A stretch of DNA of 41,753 nt from Niallia sp. NCCP-28 (GCF_023168165.1 NZ_BQYJ01000017.1:1-41753), one strand, 5' to 3'; positions 16,203 to 24,287 are shown, counted from the stretch's first letter. The notes: generated by a model from the sequence alone, not told the origin. Numbers and translations are program-made.

Positions 16203-16218
16203 GCATATAATTATATGC
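16203..16218. promoter_or_regulatory. Perfect palindrome upstream of the ars promoter
   Basis: GCATATAATTATATGC is a perfect 16-bp dyad about 45 bp upstream of the -35 box of the arsR1 promoter. It could be an additional ArsR site; it is AT-rich, so chance or a simple cruciform is possible. Confidence 0.35.
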
Positions 16219-16234
16219 TTATATATTAATTTAT

Positions 16235-16268
16235 AAAAAAGTTAATGTCAATCACATTAAACATTAAC
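16235..16268 (-). terminator. arsR2 terminator
   Basis: Read leftward, GTTAATGT and ACATTAAC form an 8-bp stem followed by TTTTTTAT, 12 bp after the arsR2 stop. ArsR2 is therefore probably transcribed alone. Confidence 0.7.
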
Positions 16269-16280
16269 CCCTTAACTTAT

Positions 16281-16619
16281 TTAATCACATGAAATTCGCA
16301 ATCCATTTTCTTCAAGCCAAATAAATTTTTCTTTTTGGCTCGGTACGTACTTTAAGATATCTTTTATCATAAAGAAGTATTGATTTTGTTGATCTAGAGA
16401 ATAGATAACCCATTGCCCTTTTCTTTGTTCTTTAACCAAACCGGAATCCTTTAATTTTCTTAGATGTTGACTTATAGCTGGTTGAGACATTTGAAAAACA
16501 TCGACAAACTCACATACACAGCAATCGTTTATCATAAGCATTCCCATTATGGATAATCTTGTCTTATCACCTAAAAGTTTTAAAATATTCGCTGTAATTT
16601 CTAATTGTTCTGAAGACAT
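16281..16619 (-). CDS. arsR: ArsR family metalloid repressor (ArsR2)
   Basis: A 112-aa ArsR protein nearly colinear with ArsR1: ITANILKLLGDKTRLS, metal site NDCCVCEF (C33, C34, C36 from the chosen start), HTH MSQPAISQHLRKLKDSGLV and a C-terminal RISCD cysteine. The ATG at 16619 (MSSEQLEI) is chosen to match the length of ArsR1 and a GGATGA before it; ATG 16628 is nearly as good. It has its own promoter (16651-16679) and is followed by a terminator. It may control the upstream operon or set a second arsenic threshold for the pump; the binding partner promoter is not evident from sequence. Confidence 0.92.
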   Translation of the reverse strand: MSSEQLEITANILKLLGDKTRLSIMGMLMINDCCVCEFVDVFQMSQPAISQHLRKLKDSGLVKEQRKGQWVIYSLDQQNQYFFMIKDILKYVPSQKEKFIWLEENGLRISCD

Positions 16620-16650
16620 ATTAATCATCCATTTCCGTTGAATTAACTTT

Positions 16651-16679
16651 ATCATATAGTTGAGTACCATAGTATGCAA
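16651..16679 (-). promoter_or_regulatory. arsR2 promoter
   Basis: Read leftward: TTGCAT (-35), a 17-bp spacer, TATGAT (-10), about 31 bp before the chosen start. Confidence 0.55.
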
Positions 16680-16681
16680 GA

Positions 16682-16708
16682 AAATAGGAGTTACCTTAAC
16701 ACCTATTT
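16682..16708 (-). terminator. Terminator after orf69
   Basis: AAATAGG-T-GTTA pairs with TAAC-T-CCTATTT around AGG, followed leftward by TCTTGC. The stem is strong but the T-tract is short, so read-through into arsR2 is possible. Confidence 0.55.
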
Positions 16709-16725
16709 CCTTGCATCAATGCTAA

Positions 16726-16935
16726 TTAATTAGCTAATTCTTTCTCTAATTCATTATAAGCTTGGATGAAATTGTTATAAGATATGTTTCCAAGCGTTTT
16801 TGCTTGATTCTTAAATAACCTCGTAAAGGTCTTCTCTCTTGCCATTTCAACTGACCCTCCCATACTGGTCATTATAAGTGTCAAGTAGGCTTTAAAGTAC
16901 TCTTTACTTAGATTACCTCCATTATTTATAACCAT
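16726..16935 (-). CDS. Small protein of unknown function in the ars island
   Basis: A 69-aa protein starting MVINNGGNLSKEYFKAYLT, with GAGGGAG 4 bases before the ATG. It is helical and charged with no cysteines or clear membrane span (EKTFTRLFKNQAKTLGNI, NNFIQAYNELEKELAN). It follows the cysteine-tailed flavoprotein by 21 bp as the fourth gene of the marR2 operon and is followed by a hairpin. I do not recognise the family; co-transcription with arsenic genes is the only functional hint. Confidence 0.6.
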   Translation of the reverse strand: MVINNGGNLSKEYFKAYLTLIMTSMGGSVEMAREKTFTRLFKNQAKTLGNISYNNFIQAYNELEKELAN

Positions 16936-16956
16936 AATACTCCCTCATTATTAATT

Positions 16957-18327
16957 TTATGAGCAACAAGAATCCGTTTCACAACTACTATCACTTTTAA
17001 TATTTGAGAAATTCACACTGCAAACCCCAGTTTCAGGTAAATCTAGCTCTACTTTTTCTGCTGCTTCAATATCCCCTGCAATATATGCAGCAATCGAACG
17101 TACCTGTTCATATCCAGTAGCCATTAAAAAGGTTGGCGCCCTCCCATAGCTTTTAGAACCAACTACATATAGGTTCTTCTCCGGTTGTCTCAGTACCTTT
17201 TCTCCATGCGGTCGAACTGTTCCACAACTGTGTAGATTAGGATCAATTAAAGGAGATAGTTCCTCCACACTTTCCGTTGCAAAATCTACTTTTGTACGTA
17301 ATTCGCTCAAGAAAGAATAGTTAGGTCGATTCCCTGTATTGACTATTACTTCATCAATTAGCTCAATCTCTGATTTTACACCTTTTATTTCGCCAATAAT
17401 GGTTATGGTTGAGGTATTATTCTTTTTTAGTTGCTCTATTTTAAAGGAAGTGTACACTTGTATTATCCCTTTATCGACCATTTCATGGATTTTGCTCCCT
17501 AATAATCCTCTTGCTTTCAATGCATCCTTCTCTTCTCCACCATATGCATCTTCTACATGCTCTTTTCGAATAACCCATAAAATTTCTGTTGAAGGGTTCT
17601 TTTCCTTTAATATCCCTAATTCTAACAAAGCATTAATGGCAGAGTGCCCACTTCCTATAACTGCTACTTTCTTATTTTTGTAACGGCTTATACTTTCTCC
17701 CAAGATATCAGGTAAACCATAAGCGATGTTTTCCTTGAGGTGTTTTTCTGATTCTAACCAAACTCCACTAGAGTTTGCTGGGTTAGGATTTCCCCAGGTA
17801 CCAGTAGCATCAATAACAGCTCTTGCTTCAATAGCTTGGATAGTGCCTTCATGCTCTGTATAAATAACAAATGGAACATTCTCTCGGTTAGCAGTCTTCA
17901 ATTTATCGATATTTTTTTTTGCTATAGAAATGACTTTTGTATTTAAGGCTATTACTTCTTGTATTTCTGGAATCTTTGATAAAGGGATTAAATAATTTTC
18001 TACTAGTTCTTTACCGGTAGGTATTTCTTCTAAATTCGGCTTTTCCCATTTATATTTCTCTAATAAAGAAGATGCTGCTTTATCAATGTTATATTTCCAC
18101 TGTGAGAATAACCTTATATGTTTCCATGTTAGAATGTTTGCTCCCACTTCGGTTCCAGCTTCTAGTAGAATAACTTTTTGCTTATATTGAATCAAATGAG
18201 CTGCAGCAGCTAAACCAACGGGACCTGCCCCAACAATAGCAATAGGTAGTTCTTTATCGATAGTCGTTTTTACTTGAGATTCATCAGATGGCTGACAGCA
18301 AGATGATAAGATATTAAATTCAGACAT
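16957..18327 (-). CDS. Flavoprotein of ars operons with cysteine-rich ends
   Basis: A 456-aa FAD/NAD(P) flavoprotein: FAD site PIAIVGAGPVGLAAAAHLIQ (about residues 28-47), a second dinucleotide site KVAVIGSGHSAINALLEL (near 218), and ATGTWGNPNP and GSKSYGRAPTFLMATGYEQV toward the end. It differs from the ArsO-like protein at 8525 in length and in its ends: SSCCQPS at residues 9-15 and SSCETDSCCS as the last ten residues. Those pairs could bind As(III) or act as a redox shuttle (inference). The start at 18327 is one base past the GNAT stop, so translation is coupled. Reaction unknown; proteins of this type recur next to arsR and arsenite permease genes. Confidence 0.72.
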   Translation of the reverse strand: MSEFNILSSCCQPSDESQVKTTIDKELPIAIVGAGPVGLAAAAHLIQYKQKVILLEAGTEVGANILTWKHIRLFSQWKYNIDKAASSLLEKYKWEKPNLEEIPTGKELVENYLIPLSKIPEIQEVIALNTKVISIAKKNIDKLKTANRENVPFVIYTEHEGTIQAIEARAVIDATGTWGNPNPANSSGVWLESEKHLKENIAYGLPDILGESISRYKNKKVAVIGSGHSAINALLELGILKEKNPSTEILWVIRKEHVEDAYGGEEKDALKARGLLGSKIHEMVDKGIIQVYTSFKIEQLKKNNTSTITIIGEIKGVKSEIELIDEVIVNTGNRPNYSFLSELRTKVDFATESVEELSPLIDPNLHSCGTVRPHGEKVLRQPEKNLYVVGSKSYGRAPTFLMATGYEQVRSIAAYIAGDIEAAEKVELDLPETGVCSVNFSNIKSDSSCETDSCCS

Positions 18328-18328
18328 A

Positions 18329-18886
18329 TTAATTACTCTCCTTTGTATTCAACAAATAGTAATTTTGATCAAAAAGCAGCTTTTCCATTATCATTACATC
18401 TACAAATTTGCCTCTTAATCTTCCTTGATTTTTAAATAATCCAACCTCCCTATAGTTTAGCTTTCGGTATAAACCTTGGCCTAAAGTATTTATAGGAAAT
18501 GTAGAGAGCACAAGTTTGTAGAAATCCTGTGATTTTGCTTCTTCTTCTAAGACATGTAATAGTTGCTGTCCTATTCCTTGTCCCCTAAATCCCCTATGTA
18601 TATATATGGATAGTTCTCCTACGCCATAATAAGCAGCCCTAGTATTATATGGGTTTATGGAAGCCCAACCCATAATTTCTCCTCGTTCATTTGTTGCAAC
18701 AAAAGCGCAATGTCTTCCACTATGAAGACTAAACCAATTGTTTATATAATTTTCATCTTTTAAATCTTCTTCGAATGTGGCTAATCCATCTTCAATGCCT
18801 TGATTATAAATCTCTAATATTTCTAATAAGTCCCTTTCCTCCACTTTCCTAATCACTTCTTCTACCTCCTCAATTGACTTGTTCAT
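18329..18886 (-). CDS. GNAT acetyltransferase, ArsN1/phosphinothricin-acetyltransferase-like
   Basis: A 185-aa GNAT protein. IRKVEERDLLEILEIYNQGI, then ATFEED, matches the N-terminal signature of Pat/ArsN1-type enzymes. The acetyl-CoA motif is RGFRGQGIGQQLLHVLEEEA, and NTLGQGLYRKLNYREVG closes the fold. ArsN1 enzymes N-acetylate the arsenical antibiotic arsinothricin; related Pat enzymes act on phosphinothricin. The ars location favours ArsN1, though substrate cannot be read directly. ATG 18886 is 40 bp after marR2, and its stop nearly abuts the flavoprotein start, so the three are one operon. Confidence 0.78.
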   Translation of the reverse strand: MNKSIEEVEEVIRKVEERDLLEILEIYNQGIEDGLATFEEDLKDENYINNWFSLHSGRHCAFVATNERGEIMGWASINPYNTRAAYYGVGELSIYIHRGFRGQGIGQQLLHVLEEEAKSQDFYKLVLSTFPINTLGQGLYRKLNYREVGLFKNQGRLRGKFVDVMIMEKLLFDQNYYLLNTKESN

Positions 18887-18926
18887 TAATTGACTTTATC
18901 AAATATAATATTTAATGAAAGCCACC

Positions 18927-19385
18927 TTATTTGGTGGCACAACTACCTAATCCATTATTTTTATTCATTGCAACCAATAGCAAACTTAGACTTTCCAAAA
19001 CCTGTTGATGCTTATCTTCCTGTATATGTTCGAAAATATTACCGAGATACTCCACCATTTGATTGGAAATTTCATCTGCCTTCGATTCCCCTTCATCTGT
19101 TAGTGACAGAAGGACATATCTTCTATCATTAGGATCTGGAACTCTTGAGATGAAGTGAAGCTCAACCAATTTATTCACTTGACGACTTAAAAGTCCTGTA
19201 TCCATCATTAATTTTTCTGCCAATGTCTGTTGAGATATATTCGGACTTTTACTTAACTCATAGACAATGTGACTTTGTGATACTGTAATTCCACAACAGT
19301 CAGAACCATCTTTTTGAAGAAGTCCAAAGTCCCTTACCAACTGTTGTAACAATTCACGTATTTGAATTTTATCCTGTGTTTTCAT
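18927..19385 (-). CDS. MarR family regulator with vicinal cysteines (MarR2)
   Basis: A 152-aa MarR protein with HTH ISQQTLAEKLMMDTGLLSRQ and wing RVPDPNDRRYVLLSLTDEGE. C30-C31 (DGSDCCGITVS) sits at the same place as the CC pair of MarR1, and C149 (GLGSCATK) near the C-terminus parallels its C146-C147. It heads the operon with GNAT, flavoprotein and orf69. Its promoter (19406-19434) contains an inverted repeat suited to autorepression. As(III) or oxidant sensing through the cysteines is inferred from context. Confidence 0.82.
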   Translation of the reverse strand: MKTQDKIQIRELLQQLVRDFGLLQKDGSDCCGITVSQSHIVYELSKSPNISQQTLAEKLMMDTGLLSRQVNKLVELHFISRVPDPNDRRYVLLSLTDEGESKADEISNQMVEYLGNIFEHIQEDKHQQVLESLSLLLVAMNKNNGLGSCATK

Positions 19386-19405
19386 ATATCATCGCCTCAA
19401 ATTAA

Positions 19406-19434
19406 ATGTTAACGTCATTAATTGATAATGTCAA
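19406..19434 (-). promoter_or_regulatory. marR2 operon promoter with internal dyad
   Basis: Read leftward: TTGACA (-35), exactly 17 bp, TAACAT (-10). The spacer holds GACATTA-TCAAT-TAATGAC, a 7-bp inverted repeat with one mismatch, placed where a MarR dimer would block RNA polymerase. Its sequence is unlike the MarR1 dyad. Confidence 0.65.
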
Positions 19435-19559
19435 ATGTTTTTTCTTATTAAACTAAACTCCCTCAATAAACAAACAATTATCTCTTAAATACGCAGCTTT
19501 TCTCCATATTGCTATCTAACTTGTTTAACTTTACAGATTTGGTTAGAGAGAAAAGAGCA

Positions 19560-19866
19560 CAATCAAGCTGTTTACGAAGAAACTGAGCGCAAGAAACTAG
19601 CCAACCTTCGGTTCATTTCAAAAAGTTGGATAAATAGGTATGTACGCACCAATGGATGTCCACATATCTTACGGGGGTCTACCCTCCCAAGTCTCACAGA
19701 GTCTACGCTCCTACATTCCTTCGTTCAACCTTTCCATAAGGTGGATGTTGGTCATGCTGCCCTACAGGATCTTGTCCTTACGTTAGTTCCGTTGCCGACT
19801 AATCCCATGCTGATTTTGTCTGTTCATCTGTTCAAATCTATTTGTTAATAGTTAGTTTTTTAGTGA
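19560..19866 (-). other. GC-richer non-coding 3' flank of the IS110 relic
   Basis: These 307 bp have no open frame but are clearly richer in G and C than the surroundings and contain several short complementary tracts (for example GGGGGTC/GACCC-like and AAGGTGGATGTTGG). They directly follow the transposase stop. In IS110-family elements a non-coding end encodes a structured guide RNA; this is the candidate segment. Nothing else is recognisable in it. Confidence 0.35.
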
Positions 19867-20628
19867 TTAAGCTGCTATTGGTTCTTGGATAAATGCATGC
19901 ATATGGGGGATGTCCTTCAACATCTTCTCCTCTTTAAACACAAACTGTTTCTTACCAATAGAGAAGAGTATACGGATGAGCTTATTACACAAAGCAATTA
20001 AAGACTGCATCTTTTTCAACGGATTATCAGGTCTCGTTGTGTAATATTGATGCAGGGCTTTAAAGGCTTTATTCTTGGCTACTAGAATCATAGATGCCCG
20101 AAACAGTAGTGCCCTTAATTTCTTTCGACCACGTTTCGTAATCCTGGTTCTCCCTTTATGCTTTCCTGATGTATTTTCTTTTAAGCTAAGCCCTGCCAGT
20201 TTGGTTATTTGACGAGGATGATTGTATTCACTCAAATCACCTACTTCAGCGAAAAAACCCGCCACTGTATCGCGTCCAATTCCCGTTATTTCTAACATTT
20301 GATCAACGCCTGGAATATCTTGAAGTAGTGTATCCAGAGTTTGGTCAAGCTCTTCGAACTTGGCTTGAATGAGTTCATACTTTTGGATTAACGTTCTTAA
20401 TTCCATTTTAGCCATCATGGCACCCTGACGGATGCCAATCGAGCGATTGGCGGCTTCTTTTAAAGCTTGAATCTTCTTAATCCCTATACTACGTTTCACT
20501 GCTTGCCTTAGGTATTCTAGTAATTCCTCTTCTGTATATCTCACCAGTTCTTCTGGTAATGCTTGAAGCTGAGACCTCCGAGTAGATATTTTGTCCTTTT
20601 TAGCTGGCTGGCTCAGGACACATTTATC
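19867..20628 (-). pseudogene. IS110-family transposase, C-terminal remnant
   Basis: About 250 codons are open. The C-terminal domain of IS110/IS116/IS902 transposases is clear: DIPGVDQMLEITGIGRDTVA, GDLSEYNHPRQITKLAGLSL, GRTRITKRGRKKLRALLFRA. This includes the helix-hairpin-helix and the conserved serine-domain region. The N-terminal DEDD/RuvC-like catalytic domain is missing: the frame closes at a TAA at 20629-20631 with no start, and GTG 20544 is only the first possible start codon. The element is therefore inactive. It lies between the arsenic island and the 25-bp repeat array. Confidence 0.85.
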
Positions 20629-20667
20629 TTATCAAGAGGTCTTTTTTCTTTCAAATCGCATTTTCAG

Positions 20668-20790
20668 TTATTACAGGAATGCTGCCATGTTTGTGACACA
20701 AGATGGATCTCTATACTTATTATAGGAATGCTGCCATGTTTCTACCAAAACCTATTTTTCTTCATTTATTACAAGAATACTGTCATTCCA
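20668..20790 (+). repeat. Three 25-bp direct repeats at exact 49-bp spacing
   Basis: Starts at 20668, 20717 and 20766. The first two differ at one base (TTATTACAGGAATGCTGCCA then TGTTT); the third matches about 18 of 25. The 24-bp spacers are unrelated to each other. A 12-bp core (GAATGCTGCCAT) recurs inverted at 27227-27238. No ORF uses the region. Possible explanations are multiple transposase-binding sites of a transposon end, iterons, or a CRISPR-like remnant; none is proved. Confidence 0.6.
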
Positions 20791-20796
20791 ATAACA

Positions 20797-20821
20797 TAAA
20801 AAAGGCTGCTAATTGCAACCT
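20797..20821 (-). terminator. DUF2187 gene terminator
   Basis: Read leftward, AGGTTGC and GCAGCCT pair around AATTA and are followed by TTTTTTATG, 31 bp after the stop of the 72-aa gene. Confidence 0.7.
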
Positions 20822-20851
20822 TTGAATAAAAAAATATGTATTAGAAATAAA

Positions 20852-21070
20852 TTAAGCAACTGTTCCGTTCTTGTCTATAATCTTGTATTTGTTATTATTC
20901 ACCAATGTTAAATTAGTCTCATAATGTAATTTTTCAGCAATATCACTGTCTATTTTTACAATTACACTATTCTCCAAAAAAATTGTTACATAACCTAAAA
21001 CATCATAGCTAGCCCTTTTAAAATGAACAAATTGACCTATGGATGCTTTTTTATTTCTCATTTTTCCCAT
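20852..21070 (-). CDS. DUF2187 family small protein
   Basis: A 72-aa protein of a Bacillus-type small-beta-barrel family: KASIGQFVHFKRASYDVLGY, then IFLENSVIVKIDSD and TLVNNNKYKIIDKNG. The alternating beta pattern and the ENSVIV and YKII signatures match DUF2187. Function is unknown. ATG 21070 follows AAAGGAATGGGAA. It is single, with its own terminator. The 357 bp upstream (21071-21428) contain no gene or clear signal. Confidence 0.75.
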   Translation of the reverse strand: MGKMRNKKASIGQFVHFKRASYDVLGYVTIFLENSVIVKIDSDIAEKLHYETNLTLVNNNKYKIIDKNGTVA

Positions 21071-21428
21071 TCCTTTCTGTATAGCTTGTTTCTTCCAATT
21101 TAATACTAAATAAATGCCAAAAATAGCTCTGAGCTTCTAAGAATTTTATGTATTTTGTTGCAAATATTTAAAATTTATCCCCCAAATAAATAAGGTTCAA
21201 ACTTTTTAATGATTTAATAATGGGAATATATAAAATAGGTTACTGGTTCATGTCATGTACACCTTAAGAGAAATTTATGATTAAAAAGAGCTTGCGATAA
21301 TTCACCTATTATAAGATTTTCTTTTGTCCATAATTGATACGGGAATTGTCCAACTACTGGATTGTTTTTGTGAAGACTTATATACTTTCGCTTCTCTGAT
21401 GGTTATAAAAAAAAGGAAATCTCCCCTC

Positions 21429-22432
21429 TCATTTCATAATTGCCGGATCTTTTCTTAATCCACTTCTTTTGATTTCTGAATTAAAATTAATATGTATTTG
21501 TGCTTTAGCATACCCATCATCCCAATTGTCTTTATATTGTTTAAAATGCTTATAATCCTGGTCTCTAAGCAACTCACCTAACCCAAAAATATCCGCATTA
21601 AATTCCTCTTTTGTTTTATTAATAAATTCTTTTATTTCTTTTTCCATCTTTTTGTTAATTGAATCTTCTAATCCCTCAAACGCAAAAATGTCTTTAAAAT
21701 TGTGATAAATATCAGTACCTTCTAAAGTACCTTCCGTTTCTATTTTAATATGAAAGTTAGGTACTCCATTTAAATCTTTCGCAGAAACTTCTGTTTTAGA
21801 AGCAGTAATACGATAACCAAACTTTCCTTTTCCAAAAATTGATGTTATTACTGTACTCTTAATTTTATTTTGTACAAAAAGCATATCCCTTATTTCATAC
21901 AAGGAGGCATAGCCAACAAGTTTCCCCGCTTTTAAAACAGCCAAGGAGTCAACAATTACTTGACTCTCAGGTTGTTCACTTTTCATATTTTCTACATTTC
22001 CCCCTTTTTTCGGATCACCAGCTAATTTAACCGCTGCAAGTACGGGAGTTTGGCCCTGAGAATTATATATCCGAACATAATCATTTAATTTAATATCTGG
22101 TGCTCCACCCCAATCTTTTTGCATCGTCGTTAATTGGGTAAATAGCTTCAGAGAAGCACTTTTTTTATACATATTATTTACTTGTAAAATATCACCGGCA
22201 CTGTTCCCTTTTACAATAACGATACTAAAATCATCTCTTATTTCTCTGTTTCGATCTACAAAATCCAAAAACCCCAACATTCCCTTTTTCGTAACTTCTT
22301 CGCTTATGGCCAACAATCTCATATGAGAATAGATAGGGCGAGTGGCAGCGGCAATATTAAACTTGTCCTATCCCAACATCCAGCCAAGAGAATAATTAAA
22401 AATATAAGGAATAAATAATTTAACCATTTCAT
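21429..22432 (-). pseudogene. gerC: Spore germination protein GerC (Ger(x)C) with internal deletion
   Basis: The start is intact: GAGGAG before ATG 22432, then MKWLNYLFLIFLIILLAGC with the lipobox LAGC followed by WDRTSL, the GerC signature. The next roughly 75-80 family residues are missing and the frame shifts. From 22322 the family resumes at RLLAISEEVTKKGMLGFLDF, VDRNREIRDDFSIVIVKG and runs to the normal C-terminal membrane-associated domain (ITASKTEVSAKDLNGVPNFH ... NSEIKRSGLRKDPAIMK). The 894-bp open frame lacks the lipoprotein signal, so no functional receptor subunit is made. GerA and GerB partners are absent. This shows spore-former ancestry and gene decay. Confidence 0.82.
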
Positions 22433-22490
22433 ACCTTTGCTCCTCAGGTTGTATTTCTACTAGTTTGTGAATAATTGGATTTATTATCCT

Positions 22491-22523
22491 AAAAAAAAGA
22501 TACCCTTTTTAGGTATCTTTTTT
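22491..22523. terminator. Bidirectional terminator
   Basis: AAAAAAGATACC-CTTTTTA-GGTATCTTTTTT is symmetric and T/A-flanked on both sides. It lies just after the end of the kimA relic and before the gerC start. Confidence 0.8.
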
Positions 22524-22531
22524 CTTATAGA

Positions 22532-24183
22532 TTATTCTTTAAAATGGTAAGGTACCGTTGAAACAATAACATTTCTTTTATATAGAAGGAAGGTCCTAAT
22601 TAACAAGCTAGACTGGTTATGCAAAATATTATGCCATCCTTTTCGTAGTACAAACTGTGGTATAACTACTGTTACTCGATAATCTGACTCTCCTGCTTTA
22701 TATTCCACCGTATCAATAAATTTAGTTAAAGGCTGGATAATACTTCGATATTGGGAATGTAAGGTAACAAGACGGACATCCGGTTGCCATTGATTCCACT
22801 TCTCTTCAAATCTCTTCTCATCCTCACGGCTAAACGCCACATAAACAGCAATTAATTTATCAGGATTTAACGATTTTGCATAGGCAAGAGAATTGTTCAC
22901 AACACGAGTAATACCTGCAACTGGTACAACTATAACATTGCCTGATATATCTTTCACTTCAGCTAAGTCAGTAATTCGCAATTGTTCTCCTACAGAATCA
23001 TAATGTTTTTTTATCTTATAAAACACATACACAATAACCGGAACGAATACCAATACAGGCCATACTTGTGGGAACTTTGTAAGGAAGAACATCATGGTCA
23101 CTATGAAGCAAATAATAGCACCCAATGCATTAATAATAAGTTTCCCTTTCTACCCTTCTGGTTTTTCTCGCAACCATTTAAGGACCATCCCTGTTTGGGA
23201 TAAAGTAAACGGAATGAATACTCCTACCGCATATAAAGGAATGAGTGACTCTGTTTTTCCTTCAAATACAATAATCAGGATAATGGAAAAGAAAGCTAAA
23301 AACAAAATACCATTTGAATAACCTAGACGATCTCCTCTAATGGTAAACATTCTAGGAATAAACTTATCTTTTGCTAAGTTTACTGCTAATAACGGGAATG
23401 CCGTATACCCTGTATTAGCTGCTAAAATAAGAATAAGTGCCGTTGTACCTTGAACAAAATAATACATTCCGTTTCTACCGAATATTTCTTCTGCAATTTG
23501 GGAGACCACTGTTACATCTTCACGTGGAGAAACTCCTTAAAAATAGGCTAGAGAAACAATTCCAGTAAATAAAATGGCTAGTAACACACCCATCGCTATT
23601 AGCGTTTTAGCAGCATTATTAGGTGCCGGTTCTTTAAAATTAGGTATTGCATTTGAAATGGCCTCGACACCTGTTTAATGCCGAGCTACTAGAAGCAAAT
23701 GCTCTAAGGAGCAAGAATAAAGTTACCCCTTGAATGGGAGTACCAATTGGTGAATGTAATTGCTCTGATACTTAGTAAAGCTGATGTAATAGCATCTGTT
23801 CCAGCAGAGACACTTACAGCAACAGTTAAAATATAATCAACTAACAAAGAACTACCAGCAACCAATCCGACATTAGTTCCTAGATTATTTTTTGATACAA
23901 CGTATGCGCCTCCACCATGTGGATAAGCAAAAATGATCTGACGGTAAGATAATATTAAAGCAGTTAGTAAAACTAGTACGCCCAAAGCAATGGGCAAAGA
24001 ATACCAATAGGCTGCCGTACCTAACGTTACTAATACTAATAATATCTGTTCCGGTCCATAAGCCACGGAAGATAAAGCATCGGATGAGAGTATGGCCAAT
24101 GCCTTTTTCTTGTTGATTCTTTGCTCTCCTAATGCATTCGATTTTAATGGTCTTCCAATTAATAATCTCTTTAGCGAAATCAT
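22532..24183 (-). pseudogene. kimA: Potassium importer KimA (APC/KUP family), multiply disrupted
   Basis: The N-terminal part (24183-23704) matches KimA/YdaO: MISLKRLLIGRPLKSNALGE, AILSSDALSSVAYGPEQIL, FAYPHGGGAYVVSKNNLG, SLLVDYILTVAVSVSAGTDA. After LLSI about 80 family residues are lost. The reading then resumes at GVEAISNAIPNFKEPAPNNA in another frame. A stop interrupts LAYF-GVSPREDVTVVSQIAE, and another follows KWLREKPEG. The cytosolic tail (23125-22532) is again intact in sequence (AYAKSLNPDKLIAVYVAFSR, DYRVTVVIPQFVLRKGWHNI). At least three lesions make it non-functional. It is divergent from the intact ktrB, whose potassium-uptake role it would have shared. Confidence 0.85.
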
Positions 24184-24287
24184 TTTACACCTCTAAATTA
24201 TTATTCAGTTATTATAGTCCCCTTAACTAATAAAACAACACGTATTGTTGCAAGGAAACTTGTTTATCATACTACTGCATAAAGATA

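Noticed and set aside
20668-20790. The repeat array as a CRISPR locus
   Set aside because: Only three repeats, 24-bp spacers shorter than usual, a degenerate third repeat and no cas gene anywhere in the window.
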